From assembly GCA_963422465.1 (NCBI GenBank), contig OY730175.1, positions 2,666,001-2,730,000 of the forward strand: 64,000 nucleotides of DNA. Reading direction: 5' to 3'. A model generated the notes under the pieces. It was not told where the DNA came from. It did no database searches and saw only the letters and a program-made list of their open reading frames with translations. The position numbers and the translations under genes were made by a program. Origin of the DNA: Lichina pygmaea. Taxonomy: Eukaryota > Ascomycota > Lichinomycetes > Lichinales > Lichinaceae. Shown here piece by piece: positions 44,898 through 56,049 of the stretch. The stretch's first letter is position 1, and each line of letters starts with the position of its first letter.

Positions 44898-45956
44898 CTT
44901 CACAGCTCTATAAGATAGTAGTGCAGTACTATCTCTACTGTCTGATTAGTTCTCTCTGATTGGCTGTCTTCTGGTGGGTGATAGACTGTTGTTATTAACA
45001 TCTGGATCTCTAGCTGGTTGCATATCATCTTCCAAAAGTCACTAAGAAACTTGAGGTCCTGGTCCAAGATTATGACTTGTGGTAGCCCCCAGTCAGCAAT
45101 AGCTAGTCAGTCCAGTAACACTATTGCCCAGTTGTACACCTTCCAGATGTTTCTTCCTGGGATCAGGGAGATTCTTTTTGAGAATCAGTCAATTACTGAG
45201 AGAATCAAGTTGTATTTATTAGGGTTTGATGTTGGCAGAGCCAGGACAAAATCAATTGCAATTGTGTAGAATAGCTTGAGTGTCACCTCAAGAGACTGTA
45301 GACTGCCATATAGGCAGTGTCAAGATGTCTGGTTGAGGTGGCACTGTGGGCAGTTCAGTATGTACTGGTGCAGCTTTTTTGCTATTCTGTGGATGAAAAT
45401 CAACAATAACACTTTCTTGTGTGTTCTCAAGTAGTCTGGGTGCCCTGCTTTATTGTGGGCTTTCTTGAAGATTGTGGTCACTAGAGCACTGGAAATGCAG
45501 AGCTTGCTTGTGTTAGCTATTCTGTTTTCAATGTAGATCAGCTTCTCTTGCAATTGGAAGGGTAGCACCACTGTATTTCCTTGCTCCTGCAGATCTTCAT
45601 TGTCTTATAGAACTTTGAGAATCCACATCCATTGAGGGTTGCTGGTGTATCCTTGGTGTATTCTTTCAAGAAAGTCACTAGACATCTGGAGCAGAACTTC
45701 TTGCACCTGTGGTGATTCAACTTCTGCTGGGTACATGTTGGTAAGGTCAAGTGTGTTATCTGTTGGTAGTCCAGCCTCCTTATTTTCAAGGTGTGACAGT
45801 GTGTCAGGCATCTTGTTCTGTGCTCCCAGCTTGTATTGAACACTGATGTCAAATTGTTGTAGGTATTCACCCACCTGTATCAGTTGCAGATTCAGTCTAG
45901 CTGTTGCTGAGATTGAAAGACTTGTCTTCCTGACAATTTGGAGCAACACTGCATAG
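44898..45956 (-). mobile_element. Gypsy-E fragment, RNase H end and integrase
   Basis: On the minus strand: the RNase H end (LNLQLIQVGEYLQQFDISV near 45840-45900, then MPDTLSHL), an integrase HHCC zinc finger (HNKAGHPDYLRTHKK and CPQCHLN near 45330-45470), and the integrase core to the gypsy-A copy 4 insertion. It is the other half of 37792-38396. It stops abruptly at the gypsy-C LTR (45957). It is a broken fossil with no LTR of its own in view. Confidence 0.8.
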
Positions 45957-46223
45957 TGTGACAAGGCAATGGCAGAGCAGAACTCAAGCCTAACTGATTC
46001 AGTAACTTTGACCTGACTTGGCTTGAGACTTGAGACTTGGATTGATGTACAAGATGAAAGACAAGGAAGGAAAATAGAAAAGAAGAAGAGAAGAAGCTGG
46101 GGGAGCAGGAGAAGTTCTTATAGGCAGGGGATACAGCGGAGCAAACAGGCAACAGTGCAGGTGGAACTTCCCAGCAAGGTGTGTGACTTGTGCCAGATAT
46201 GCAACAACGCCAGAACTGTGACA
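45957..46223 (-). repeat. 3' LTR of gypsy-C copy 1
   Basis: The 267-bp LTR is bounded by TGTGAC..GTGACA on the plus strand (TGTCAC..GTCACA on the element strand). It matches 51272-51538. Confidence 0.92.
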
Positions 46224-46269
46224 TTACCCCCCTCCTTCACATGGCGAGCTCCTGTGAGTCTCAGGCCGC

Positions 46270-49200
46270 TTGTGGGCGTAGTTCCGTGACTGTGGTTTCC
46301 TTGGGTATTTCTCATGGAAGTTGTAGATGGCGTCTTTAGTGTTGTCAAGATACTCAATAGACTCTTCAGTGGCATCTTCAATTGGCCATCCAGACTATTT
46401 GACCAGGTACTTGAACTTCTGTCAAGATGTTGCTGGCTTGGAGTCAAGGATTTCTTCAACCTGGAACTCTTCATCTGTGTCTTGACTAATGATAGGGCCA
46501 GAGTGTTTATTTGATTGGCCAGGGATAGGATTAGCAGGTGTCAGACATAGAAGGGAAATGTGAAAGATAGGGTGGAACTTGAGAGTGTGTGGAAGCTCCA
46601 GATAGCAGGCACAGCTTCCGACTGTCTTCAACATCTTGAATAGTCTAATCCACTTGTCGTCAAGCTTTTTGCATGGGTGGCATGTCCTGATGTTCTTGGT
46701 ATTCAGCCAAACAAGATCTCCAGTTTGATAGGACAGTGACAGGACTTGATGCAAATTGGCAGTGTGAACTTGAGCTTCCTGGGATAGTCGGAGTTCAGCT
46801 TGTAACTGTTCCAGAATCTACGTTATTTCTCCAGAGATTTCCATAGCATCTTGGTTGCAGGCTTCACTCGTGGGTGTGATACTGAGCTGTGGATAGAACC
46901 CTTTGTTGGTAAAGAACAGTGACATGCCAGAGGAATCAGACTGGGAGTTGTTCTGCGTGAACTCTGCCGGAGGAAGCTATTGGACCCAGTCATCTTGGAG
47001 ATAGTTGACATAGGATCTCAGGTAGCGTTCAAGCTCCTGATTCTCTTGTTCTGTCTGACTATCTGTCTCTGGGTAGTGTCCTGAGGATAGTCGTAGCACA
47101 ACGTCAAGATGGGTACAGAGTGCTTTCCAGAATAAGCTGACAAACTGACCTCCTCTGTCTGAGATAATACTCCTGGGCAAGCCATGAGTACAGACAACAA
47201 ACTGGATGAACATCCGGACAAGATGTGAGGTTGTCATCTCAGCACATGGCACAAAGTGGTGTTCTTTGGTGAGACAGTCAGTGATGACCCAGATGTGCTT
47301 GGCACCAGGGAAGCAGGCATCTCTTGACTTGGGCAAGTCAGTAATAAAATCTATAGCCAGATCCTGCCAACGTTGCTGACGCACAGGAAGAGACAGCAGC
47401 TCTCCTTGGTGATCACAGGCAGGCTTTGCTCGAGAGCAGACATGACAATTCCTGATGTACTGCCGTATGATGTTCACCATCTTTGGCCAATAGTACCAAC
47501 AAGACACTGGTTTATGTCTTTGAAAAGACTAAACCAGTTTAATCTAGCTTTCAAACTCCACTATTCCCAATCCAATACCTAGATTCTCTTCTCTTACCAG
47601 AAACTTCAAGATTCCTTTTGTTACATTCCCTAGTCACACCCTGCCTTCAGTTTTTATCCCTTCAAAGGTTTTCTGAAGGAGTTCACTATTAGCTAGAAGA
47701 TCTGCATGGCTGTAAAGCTACTACCAGTGTAAGAATCAAATAAAAAAAATAAATAAATAAAAAAGTACCAACAAGACAGGAGATTGTAGGTCTTGGCAAT
47801 CTCAGTGTGGCCAGCCATTGCTTGGTTATAGGCTTCTTGGAACAGGTGTAGGCGTAGCTCATTGTTCTCAGGGATCCAGAGTCAGTTCTTGTAGAAAAGA
47901 TGGTTATTTTCCAAGCTGCAGTCTGAGAGAGACACTTCTCGACTGTGCCTGACACTATCCCTTAGCATCTGTGACACTGTTACCACTGGATCACCTTCAG
48001 CAAGGTTGTTATAGGCAGCTTAGATGACGTCTGAAAGAGGTGTAGCATCAGGTTCAGTGTCAACTGGTGCAGCTTCTGAACGTCTCAGGATCTGGATAGG
48101 CTTGACTTGAACCTCTGAATGTGCAAGATTCTTGAGCTTGAGGACAACTTACTCCATGAAGTCTTGACAGGGATCACTGTCTGACGGGAGGTCTTGGGAA
48201 CATCAAGTGAGGGTGTCGGCCTTACACTGACTGCCTGGACAGTAGCTGATCTTGAAATTGAAGCATGACAAGAACTCGCTCCAACGGGCTTGACGACAGG
48301 AAAAGCACTTTGACGACATGAAGTACTCCAAGTTCTTGTGATCAGAGATCACCTTGACAGGTTCTGGAGATCCTTCAAGCTCTGCTCGCTATTCTTCAAA
48401 GGCACAGATAATTGCCAGCAACTCTTTGTCGTAGATCTTGTAGTTGCATTCTGCCGGCAGGTGGCGGTGTGACAAGAAGGCAACAGGGCGTAGAACTCCT
48501 TCATGGTCTGGCTGTGACAGGACAGCACCAGAGACGTAGTCAGAAGCGTCAGTCTCAACAACACACTCCTTCTCCAGATCAAAGTGCTGCAGGATGGGTG
48601 CAGTGCTGAACGTCTTCTTGATACTTTCAAACAAGCGCTACTCTGGGGTTTCCCACTTGAAGACAATATTTTTCTTGGTCAGAGCTGTGAGCGGGGATAC
48701 AAGCTTGGCAAAGTCTTTGATGAACCGGCGGTAGAAGTTTGCAAAGACAATAAAGCTCTGCACTTCCTTGAGACTGACAGGAGGATTCCATTCCTTGATG
48801 GCGTCGGTCTTGGCTGGGTCCATACTAACAGATCTGGGTTAGCTGTCTTCAGTGGTAGACTGAATGATGAGGCCAAGGTACTTGACTTGATGGACTTTAA
48901 AGTCGTACTTGGAGATGTCAACTTGCAGGCTTGCGTCTTGTAGTCGACTGAGAACAAGCTTGACGTGCTTCCGGTGTTCCTTGAGTGTCTGACTGTAGAC
49001 AAGGATGTCATCTACATAGGCAGTGCCAAAGACGTCAAGGATGTCAGGTCCCAAAACATCATTGATGTAGTTCTAGAACGTGCTTGGAGTATTGGCAAGA
49101 CTAAAGGGTATGACAAGGTATTCGTAGAGGCCTGAGCGTGTGCGGAATGCAGTCTTCCATTCTTCACCTTCCTTCATCCGGATACGGTTGAAGGCACCAA

Positions 49201-50185
49201 CAATGTCAAGCTTGGTGTACCACACAGCTTTGCAAAGCTGGTCCAACATCTCCCGGATCAGTGGCAGGGGGTAACAGTTCTTGATGGTGATAGTGTTGAG
49301 TGCTCTGTAGTCTACACAGAAACGCAATCCACCTTCTGACTTCTTGACAAAGAGGACTGGTACAGCAGCAGGTGATGAAGATACTCGAATGAAGTTCTTG
49401 TTCAGGTTCTCTGTCAGGTACTTCTTGAGAACTTCGAGTTCTTCTCTGCTCATGCTGTACAGAGGTCCAGAGGGTGCCTGGGTTCCTGGTTCCATCTTGA
49501 TCTTGTGGTCAACTCCTGGGCGTAGAGGAGGAAGCTTGTCAGCGCTATCCTTGCTGAAGACGTCCAGGAACTTGTGGTACTGAGCAGGGAGAAGTATGGC
49601 AAGATCCACGCGCTTCTTTGGCTTTAACGCCTGCTCAATGTCTCTCAGAGAAACACTGAACACCTGGTGATCTGGCTTGGCAGCAAGAAGAGAAAATGCG
49701 GTAGCATTGATAGGGATTGGCGTGGCAGAAAGGGGCTTGGGATCCTGAGGCTTTCCAGCAGACATCTTGACTTCAAGATCCAAAGAGATTGGATAGCTAT
49801 TGTTTGACTTGAGGCATACAGATCGGCAGTGATCTGACTTGAACATGATTAAGGTGTTTGTCCAATCAATGTGTGGCCTGTGCTTCTGGAGCCATGGCAT
49901 CCCCAGAATCACATCATAGTGAAGACCAGGAGATACAAAGAGAGAGACTTCCTCCTGGTGCACGCCATGTGCTGTGGTCATGATTGTCTTGGCGAGATGC
50001 GTGGTTTGTGACGTCTTGCCATTGAACGATCGCAATGTGCGTAGGTAGGGGAGAGGTTCTTGGTGAAGAGATTGCGCAAAGGAAGCACCAATGCAGCCAA
50101 ATGCTGAACAGCCAGAGTCAATAAGAGTATTGCACTTGAATTTCCTATCTAGGATACAAGGAAGAAACAAGCACTTACTGTCCAA
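46270..50185 (-). pseudogene. Gypsy-C copy 1 pol remnant
   Basis: In order on the minus strand: protease (TLIDSGCSAFGCIGASFAQ near 50120), RT (LRFCVDYRALNTITIKNCYP near 49300), RT YVDDILVY near 49010, RNase H ([18 protein letters not shown] near 48560), integrase with zinc finger and core (ISDRGGQFVSLFWKALCTHL near 47130), and chromodomain (FQVEEILDSKPA near 46440). Much of it is open, with several breaks. Confidence 0.9.
47506..47763 (+). mobile_element. 5'-truncated LINE-B-type insertion in gypsy-C copy 1
   Basis: A 258-bp LINE 3' end, opposite in strand to LINE-B, starts ACTGGTTTATGTCTTTGAAA and ends in an A-rich tail. It is flanked by perfect 14-bp target duplications AGTACCAACAAGAC (47492-47505 and 47764-47777). 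It is almost identical to the LINE-B 3' end (complement of about 7510-7745). Gypsy-C copy 2 has the empty site near 60340-60350. Confidence 0.95.
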
Positions 50186-50229
50186 TTGCTGGTCTGGAGA
50201 CAGATAGCCAATATGGAGATTCTTTTCAT

Positions 50230-51213
50230 GTCCTTGGGCGTGACGATGACCAAGGACTACTTGTTTTCCGACTCTGGAGTAGTCTTAACAGTGGCAGACT
50301 TGGTGGTGGTCATGGTGGTGGCAACAACAGGCATGCTTTTCACTGGACAGAAGGTTGAGACGTGACCTTGGTTCCCACAGTAGAAGTAGAGGCCTTTGCT
50401 TCGGCGACGTTCTCACTCTTCTGGCGTCAGCTTAGAGCGGCTGAGATCCATGGTAGGACTTGGTGGCTGTGGCGTGAAGGCTGGCTTGATGAACCCTGGA
50501 CGCAGAACTGAAGCTCCTGACCGTGGAACTGAGGCTTGGGTGGGAGGTGCTTGACGTGGACAGTGAGAGTTGGCAGAAGTGGCACGCAACTGGTTGTCCT
50601 GCAGCTGGCATTCCTCAACAAGCTTCTGATAGCTGATGTCCTTGAGGTTGATGTTGATAAGCTGCTTGGCAAGCTCTTCAGAGACAGCGCATCGAAGATG
50701 GCACTTCAAGACCTTGTCGTTGAAGCCTGTGCGTGGAGTATACTGATTGAACTCCGTGAAGAACTCGGCAAAGGAACGGTTGGCCTGACGCAAGTCGATG
50801 AGCTTCCTCTGAGCTAGGAACTCTGGGTCTGGGTCGGAGAAGGCGTTCCGGAGATCTTGGACAATGTCGTGCCAGTCAATGTACTGGCCAGCCGTGATCT
50901 TAGCTGAGATGTAGGACTGCGCAGTGCCAGTCGTGCGTGAAAAGACGTACGCAATCCGCGATGTTTCCGTGGGGTACTGGTCCGCGTTGAGCGTCATCTT
51001 GAGTGACAGTGACGTGATGAAGCTCTCAAGCTTCTCATGCGTGATTTCCGTGTTTCCGCCATCGCCACTGAAGATCTCTGGGTCAGCAGTGTGTTCGGAC
51101 TTGGACTTGGGAGTGGTGTTGGTAGCTTGAATTCGCATGAACTCTGCAAACATGTTGCGGAGGAACTCGTCATTTCCAGCAACTGGCATAGCTTGGTCTG
51201 GTTGTTGAGACAT
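50230..51213 (-). pseudogene. Gypsy-C copy 1 Gag region
   Basis: On the minus strand it starts MSQQPDQAMPVAGNDE. The capsid core (about residues 45-215) has TGTAQSYISAKITAGQYIDW and FAEFFTEFNQYTPRTGF. A Pro-rich segment and a knuckle-like YCGNQGHVSTFC segment near 50370 follow. It is largely whole. Confidence 0.85.
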
Positions 51214-51271
51214 GACAAGGACGTGAACATGGCTTGGTGAAGTGTGTTATGGTTGGGTAGGTCTTTCGTAG

Positions 51272-51538
51272 TGTGACGAGGCAATGGCAGAGCAGAACTC
51301 AAGTCTAACTGATTCGGTAACCTTGACCTGACTTGGCTTGAGACTTGAGACTTGGATTGATGTACAAGACGAAAGACAAGGAAGGAAAAGAGAAAAGAAG
51401 AAGAGAAGAAGCTGGGGGAGCAGGAGAAGTTCTTATAGGCAGGGGATACGGCGGAGCAAGCAGGCAACAGTGCAGATGGAACTTCCCGGTAAGGTGCGTG
51501 ACTTGTGCCAGATATGCAACTGGGCCAGAACCGTGACA
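51272..51538 (-). repeat. 5' LTR of gypsy-C copy 1
   Basis: This 267-bp LTR matches the 3' LTR in length. On the element strand TATAAGAAC lies near 51437. GTCTTTCGT (complement of 51369-51377) is complementary to ACGAAAGAC (complement of 51261-51269) at the primer-binding position. Confidence 0.92.
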
Positions 51539-51583
51539 GCAGTGTTGCAATCCTAACACCCCCCCTCAACACTGGCAGGGTTG

Positions 51584-52470
51584 TCAGAATACCAAATCCG
51601 ACGATGATGAAGTGACTGCTAGATGGGCTGTGTGCTTCCGCTGCTGTCTCTTCTTTTCCCCTTTCTTCTTGCTCCGATAGTCCGTTTCGTCCTTCGAATC
51701 TGAGTCCGAGGCCGAGTCGTCGTTCGGTCGAAGTTCTGGGTGTTTCGTCCAGCAGTTCTTGCTCCGGTGCCCTATCTTCCGACAGTGTCCACATCGTCCT
51801 TTTCCTTTTGCTGAGTCTGTAGCTCGTAGAGCCCGCTCTAGCTCCTGTTCTTCCAACCCCATCCGCCGACTTTCATCAATGATGTTGGCAACCAGCTTAT
51901 CAAAGCTGATTGTTTCGTCCGTACGGTAAACCTGGGTCGTGAAGGAGACGAAAGCCTTGTAGCTCCCATCCAATCCTTCAGTAGTGCCGTGGCCAAGATC
52001 TCATCGTGGACCTCAAAGCCTGCGTCCTTCAACTGCTCCGCTATTGACCGTATCTCCTCCGTGTACTCAATCGCCGACTTGTAGCCCCGTAGCTCGGCCT
52101 TGAACAGCCGCTGCCACAGCCAGTGGCGAGTCGAGAAACCGGTTTGGCCGTACAGGTCGTGTAGCTTCTTCCAAAGTTGGACTGGATCACGGATGCCTCG
52201 TACGTTCCTGCCGACGCTGTCGCTGAGGTAGAGAAAGATTGTGGCTGTTGCTCGTTCAGCCTCCTCATCAAATGCCAGCTGGGTGTCCGTTGGCTCGTCC
52301 GAGTCCTCCTTTTCTTTTCCTTTCGCCTTAGGCCTCGTCTTCTTCTCTGAGACGACTGCCCAGAGGCGCTCCCGGATCAACAGCATCTCCATCTTCGTCT
52401 TCCATGTGTCGTAGTTGTACGCTGTGAGCTGGTCAATCCTGACCGACAGCTTGCTGGTGGACGCCGACAT
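51584..52470 (-). pseudogene. Copia-like Gag
   Basis: On the minus strand it starts MSASTSKLSVRIDQLTAYNY, with YDTWKTKMEMLLIRERLW typical of copia Gag (DUF4219/UBN2 style). It then has PVQLWKKLHDLYGQTGFSTR, EYTEEIRSIAEQLKDAGFEV, and a CCHC knuckle CGHCRKIGHRSKNC near 51780. It has one or two breaks. Confidence 0.8.
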
Positions 52471-52674
52471 CGCGGTGATCGCAGGTGGGATTGCTCGTTG
52501 ATCGACTGACTGCTTCTCGCTGCAGAAACCGACTTAGCTTCTCGTAGCTAGTGAACGACTCAGACTTCTCGTAGCTGGTGAACGACTCAGACTTCTCGTA
52601 GCTGGCAGACGACCTGGCTTATCGCAGCTGGTAGGCGGACGGCTTCAACTTGCGCAGATTCCGGGCTCATAACC

Positions 52675-52839
52675 TGTTGGAGCTGGGAGGCAGGGAAGAG
52701 CCGTTATCAATTTCTTTAGGGAAAAAGCACTCGCTATATACACGAATTCAACCCCTGCTCAGTTCCCTATTCAGCCTCTATTCTGCAGCCCGCCGTGTCG
52801 TTCCCGAGATTGGACCTTGGCAGTGTTGCAATCCTAACA
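52675..52839 (-). repeat. 5' LTR and adjacent primer-binding site of the Copia-like element
   Basis: The 165-bp LTR reads TGTTAGGATTGCAACACTGC..CTCCAACA on the element strand. Immediately downstream (about 52660-52674, plus-strand CCGGGCTCATAACC) lies a sequence matching the anticodon arm of initiator tRNA-Met, as in half-tRNA-primed copia elements. Further into the leader (about 52530-52620) is a 27-bp tandem repeat of about 3.5 units based on TTCTCGTAGCTGGTGAACGA. Confidence 0.8.
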
Positions 52840-53245
52840 CAGCATAACACGGGAAGCAGTCACGTGACCGGCGAGACCGACCAGGGGTTGCTCGCCGCAG
52901 CACGCATATGCGTGAGCAAAGTGAGCAGAGCTCGCCCAGCTCGCCGCAGCATGCATGAACAGTGAGCAAAGTGAGCAGAGCTCACTGAGCTCACGGACTG
53001 AGCACTATATAGTCCGGCGATAGTTCCCTTATGGAACGATCGTCTTCAACTCATGTTGTGATCCAGACAACTAGATCTACTTCAATACAATCTTGTACGA
53101 AGCCACTGATCAGGTGTCATCACCACCACGTTCCACCAAACCCCTTCACGCTCCTTGACACTCCTCTCCTGCGAGAACCAACCCGCCTTCCGCATCTCGC
53201 CCTAATCCTATACTCGGATAGGACGGTACGGTACGGACCGCAACA
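52840..53245 (+). repeat. Partial gypsy-A LTR, type I
   Basis: The LTR starts in the middle of U3 (AGCATAACACGGGAAGCAGT) at the Copia edge and runs to CCGCAACA. It includes GTCACGTGAC (52859-52868), GTGAGCAAAGTGAGCAGAGC repeats, ACTATATAG and the shared downstream half. No internal gypsy-A sequence adjoins it, so it is a solo LTR or LTR remnant split by the Copia insertion. Confidence 0.88.
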
Positions 53246-54136
53246 CTTCAGACTGTAGTGTACACAGTAGACATCTGTCAGGTGGTTTTCATCTCCCAGT
53301 TTTGGTCGCAGTTCTCTGTTCTGCTGATATTGCTTTATAGAAGTGTCCAGAGTGCCTGCATGACACCTCTGGTGGCCTGTCACTCTGCTAGCACCAGCAG
53401 CTTGACTGGTGACTCAATTAGCTCTCAGTGCAGCAACAGCAAGCAGCTTGGGAGACTGCTTGCCATCACTACCCTGAGGTTCCCAGCCTGCACCATGTGG
53501 AGGTTTGAGTTGTTGCAGGCTAATGAACTACAGTAAGGGCACGTGATGTTCAGTTTTGTTGTCAGATGACACAAACATTCCAGAGTAGTGAGATCTCACA
53601 TGGCAAACTGGCAGTGTGGTGACACCGTGGCATGTGACAATCCACAAGCTCTGACAGGTGTGATCCATACAGCAGATGGAGACTGTCGTGACTGTTTCAG
53701 TTGTGACAAGACTGTAGGGAGACCCTGCATCAATGAATCAATGCTTGATTTAGTTTTTCCCTACAAGTAGCACAGTCATGTCCTTCCAACCACAGTCTCC
53801 AAGCAGACCTTCTGAGATCACCTAATCTATTGCTGTCCTTCTGGGTTTGGCTTTGGCATCGTCGATGTGGCTGATGTAGACATAAAATGCCGAGCTGATG
53901 ACATTGAACAGTTACCCTCGGTAGCTCCCGTCTCTACCTCGGCCTTTGGCACGCGGCAACTGAGCATTGGCCGAGGCTCCTCGGCGGTCTCAGATGACTT
54001 CACAACAGTGCAAATTTCCCCGCGAAGACGGCCGAAGTAGCCGTCGGAAGGCCTGAGCCGAATCCACGGCCCCATACTATGTCTATATCTACCTCATATC
54101 CGAGACACGCAGGAAGGAGTGCCAGCACAGTCAGAG
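53246..54136. other. Unique intergenic DNA upstream of isocitrate lyase
   Basis: About 890 bp have no recognisable coding or repeat content. The left part (53246-53780) has short open frames without family features. The right part (about 53830-54136) is more GC-rich and probably holds the isocitrate lyase promoter and 5' leader. No TATA box or named activator site could be assigned with confidence. Confidence 0.6.
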
Positions 54137-56020
54137 ATGGCGTCCATCGAACAAGAAGAAGAGGCCTTCCGCGCTGACCTTCAGAGATTGAAGAGCTGGT
54201 GGAGCGATGGTCGATGGAGATACACGAGGAGACCGTACACGGCGGGGCAGATTGGGCTGAAGAGGGGCAACTTGCGTATCGACTACCCCGGGAGTGTTCA
54301 GAGCAAGAAGCTCTGGGATATTCTGGAGAGGCGATTCAAGGTAGAGCGTTCCTGTATTCCACGTCTCTGCCGCTCAGTCAACTGATTCATGACTTGCGGA
54401 ACACTAGAACAGGGACGCCAGTTTCACGTATGGCTGCCTTGACCCCGTCATGGTCACTCAGATGGCCAAATACCTCGACACCGTCTATGTCAGCGGCTGG
54501 CAGTCCTCCTCGACGGCCTCGTCCACTGACGAGCCGTCGCCTGACCTCGCAGACTACCCTATGGTGCGTACTCAGACGCCCATGCTCTGTGGCTCCCCGT
54601 ATCTCTGAGCAGATGCTCCAGAACACCGTCCCAAACAAGGTGCATCAGCTCTTCATGGCCCAGTTATTCCATGATCGCAAGCAGCGAGAGGAGCGTCTGT
54701 CGACGCCGCCGGCAGAGCGGCATCGAATAGCCAACACCGACTATCTCAGACCCATCATCGCCGATGCCGATACTGGTCATGGGGGCCTGACGGCCGTAAT
54801 GAAGCTCACCAAGCTGTTTGTCGAGAGAGGCGCCGCCGGCATACATATCGAAGACCAAGCGCCTGGCACCAAGAAATGTGGGCATATGGCCGGCAAGGTG
54901 CTGGTGCCCATCAGCGAACACGTCAATCGTCTAATCGCCATCAGGGCACAGGCGGATATCATGGGTCAGCAGGCTTCTAGCGACTACGTAGGAAGATGCG
55001 ACGCCTGCTGACGAGACCCTCAGGCACCGATTTGGTCGTAGTAGCGCGGACGGACTCGGAGGCCGCAACGCTGATCACATCGACCATTGATCCGAGAGAC
55101 CATGCCTTCGTGTTGGGTGCCACGAACTCAGCCCTGCAACCGCTGGGCGACTTGATGATTGAGGCCGAACGAGCGGGCAAGCACGGCGATGCGCTGCAGG
55201 CGATTGAGGACCAATGGTACGCCCGGGCTGATCTCAAGCTGTTCGACGATGCGGTTGTTGGTATCATTCGGGCCGGAGTCCACGTAGACAAGGAAGGTTT
55301 AGTCGCCGGGTATCTCGCGATGGTGAACGGAAAGAGCAACTCGGAAGCGCGGGCCATCGCCAAGGGGCTCACCGGCGTAGACATCCACTGGGACTGGGAT
55401 GCTCCGCGTACCCGCGAGGGCTTTTACCGCTACCAGGGCGGTTGTGCATGTGCGATCAATCGCGGAATCGCATATGCGCCCCACGCGGACCTGCTTTGGA
55501 TGGAAAGTAAGCTACCTGATTACGGGCAGGCGAAAGAGTTTGCTGATGGCGTGCACTGGGCCTGGCCTGAACAAAAGTATGCCTCGAGATCCCCTCCCAT
55601 GAAATTCCCTTTCCACGACATCGAGAGAACCGTGGATGGCTGACACCTCTCCGCTCCAACAGACTCGCCTACAACCTCAGCCCATCCTTCAACTGGAAAA
55701 CGGCCATGTCGCAAGATGAGCAGGAGACGTACATCCGACGTCTCGCGAAGCTCGGCTACTGTTGGCAGTTCATCACACTGGCGGGCCTCCACACGACGGC
55801 GCTCATCTCGCACCAATTCTCCAAAGCGTACGCCAGACAAGGCATGCGTGCCTATGGCGAGATGGTGCAGGAGCCGGAGATGGAGAACAAGATTGACGTG
55901 GTCAAGCACCAGAAGTGGAGCGGAGCAACCTACGTGGACAATTTGCTGAAGATGGTTACAGGCGGCATCAGTAGCACGAGCGCCATGGCCAAGGGTGTCA
56001 CGGAGGATCAATTCAAATGA
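54137..56020 (+). CDS. icl1: Isocitrate lyase (glyoxylate cycle)
   Basis: Cleaves isocitrate to glyoxylate and succinate, needed for growth on acetate or fatty acids. Five exons join in frame: 54137-54340, 54408-54563, 54622-54964, 55024-55576 and 55663-56020. The introns (67, 58, 59 and 86 bp) are GT..AG with CTGAC branch-like sites in introns 3 and 4. The product is about 537 residues, the usual fungal size. The signature KKCGHM lies in [12 protein letters not shown], and flanking conserved blocks [53 protein letters not shown] and NLSPSFNW are all intact. The start is ATG at 54137 (AGAGATGG context), since the frame extends upstream only to a GTG. The C-terminus ..TEDQFK has no SKL-type peroxisomal signal. 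No break is seen. It is the only clear host gene here and sits between transposons. Confidence 0.96.
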
Positions 56021-56049
56021 TGTAAAGATAGCTGGCTACCTACACACGT

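Larger units (their letters stand above)
45957..51538 (-). mobile_element. Gypsy-C copy 1, complete with both LTRs
   Basis: This minus-strand Ty3/gypsy element has two 267-bp LTRs, a purine-rich GAAGGAGGGGGG tract beside the 3' LTR, separate Gag and Pol regions and a chromodomain. A truncated LINE is inserted at 47506-47763. The flanking 5-mers do not match (CATAG left, GCAGT right), and left and right neighbours are unrelated elements, so the locus was rearranged. It carries perhaps five to ten breaks. Confidence 0.92.
51539..52839 (-). mobile_element. Gag-only Copia-like element
   Basis: A short Ty1/copia element on the minus strand. It has a full 165-bp 5' LTR (52675-52839), a leader, a single gag region, a purine tract (TTGAGGGGGGG near 51559-51570), and only the first 20 bp of the 3' LTR (51539-51558) before gypsy-C begins. 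No protease, integrase or RT is present, so it looks like a gag-only non-autonomous form (TR-GAG-like) rather than an autonomous copia. It had inserted into a gypsy-A type I LTR. Confidence 0.8.

Noticed and set aside
53827-54075. 82-codon minus-strand frame upstream of isocitrate lyase
   Set aside because: No recognisable domain; it lies in the probable promoter and leader of icl1.
54119-54136. Upstream in-frame extension of isocitrate lyase
   Set aside because: It begins at GTG, not ATG; the first ATG in the frame at 54137 gives the usual fungal N-terminus length.
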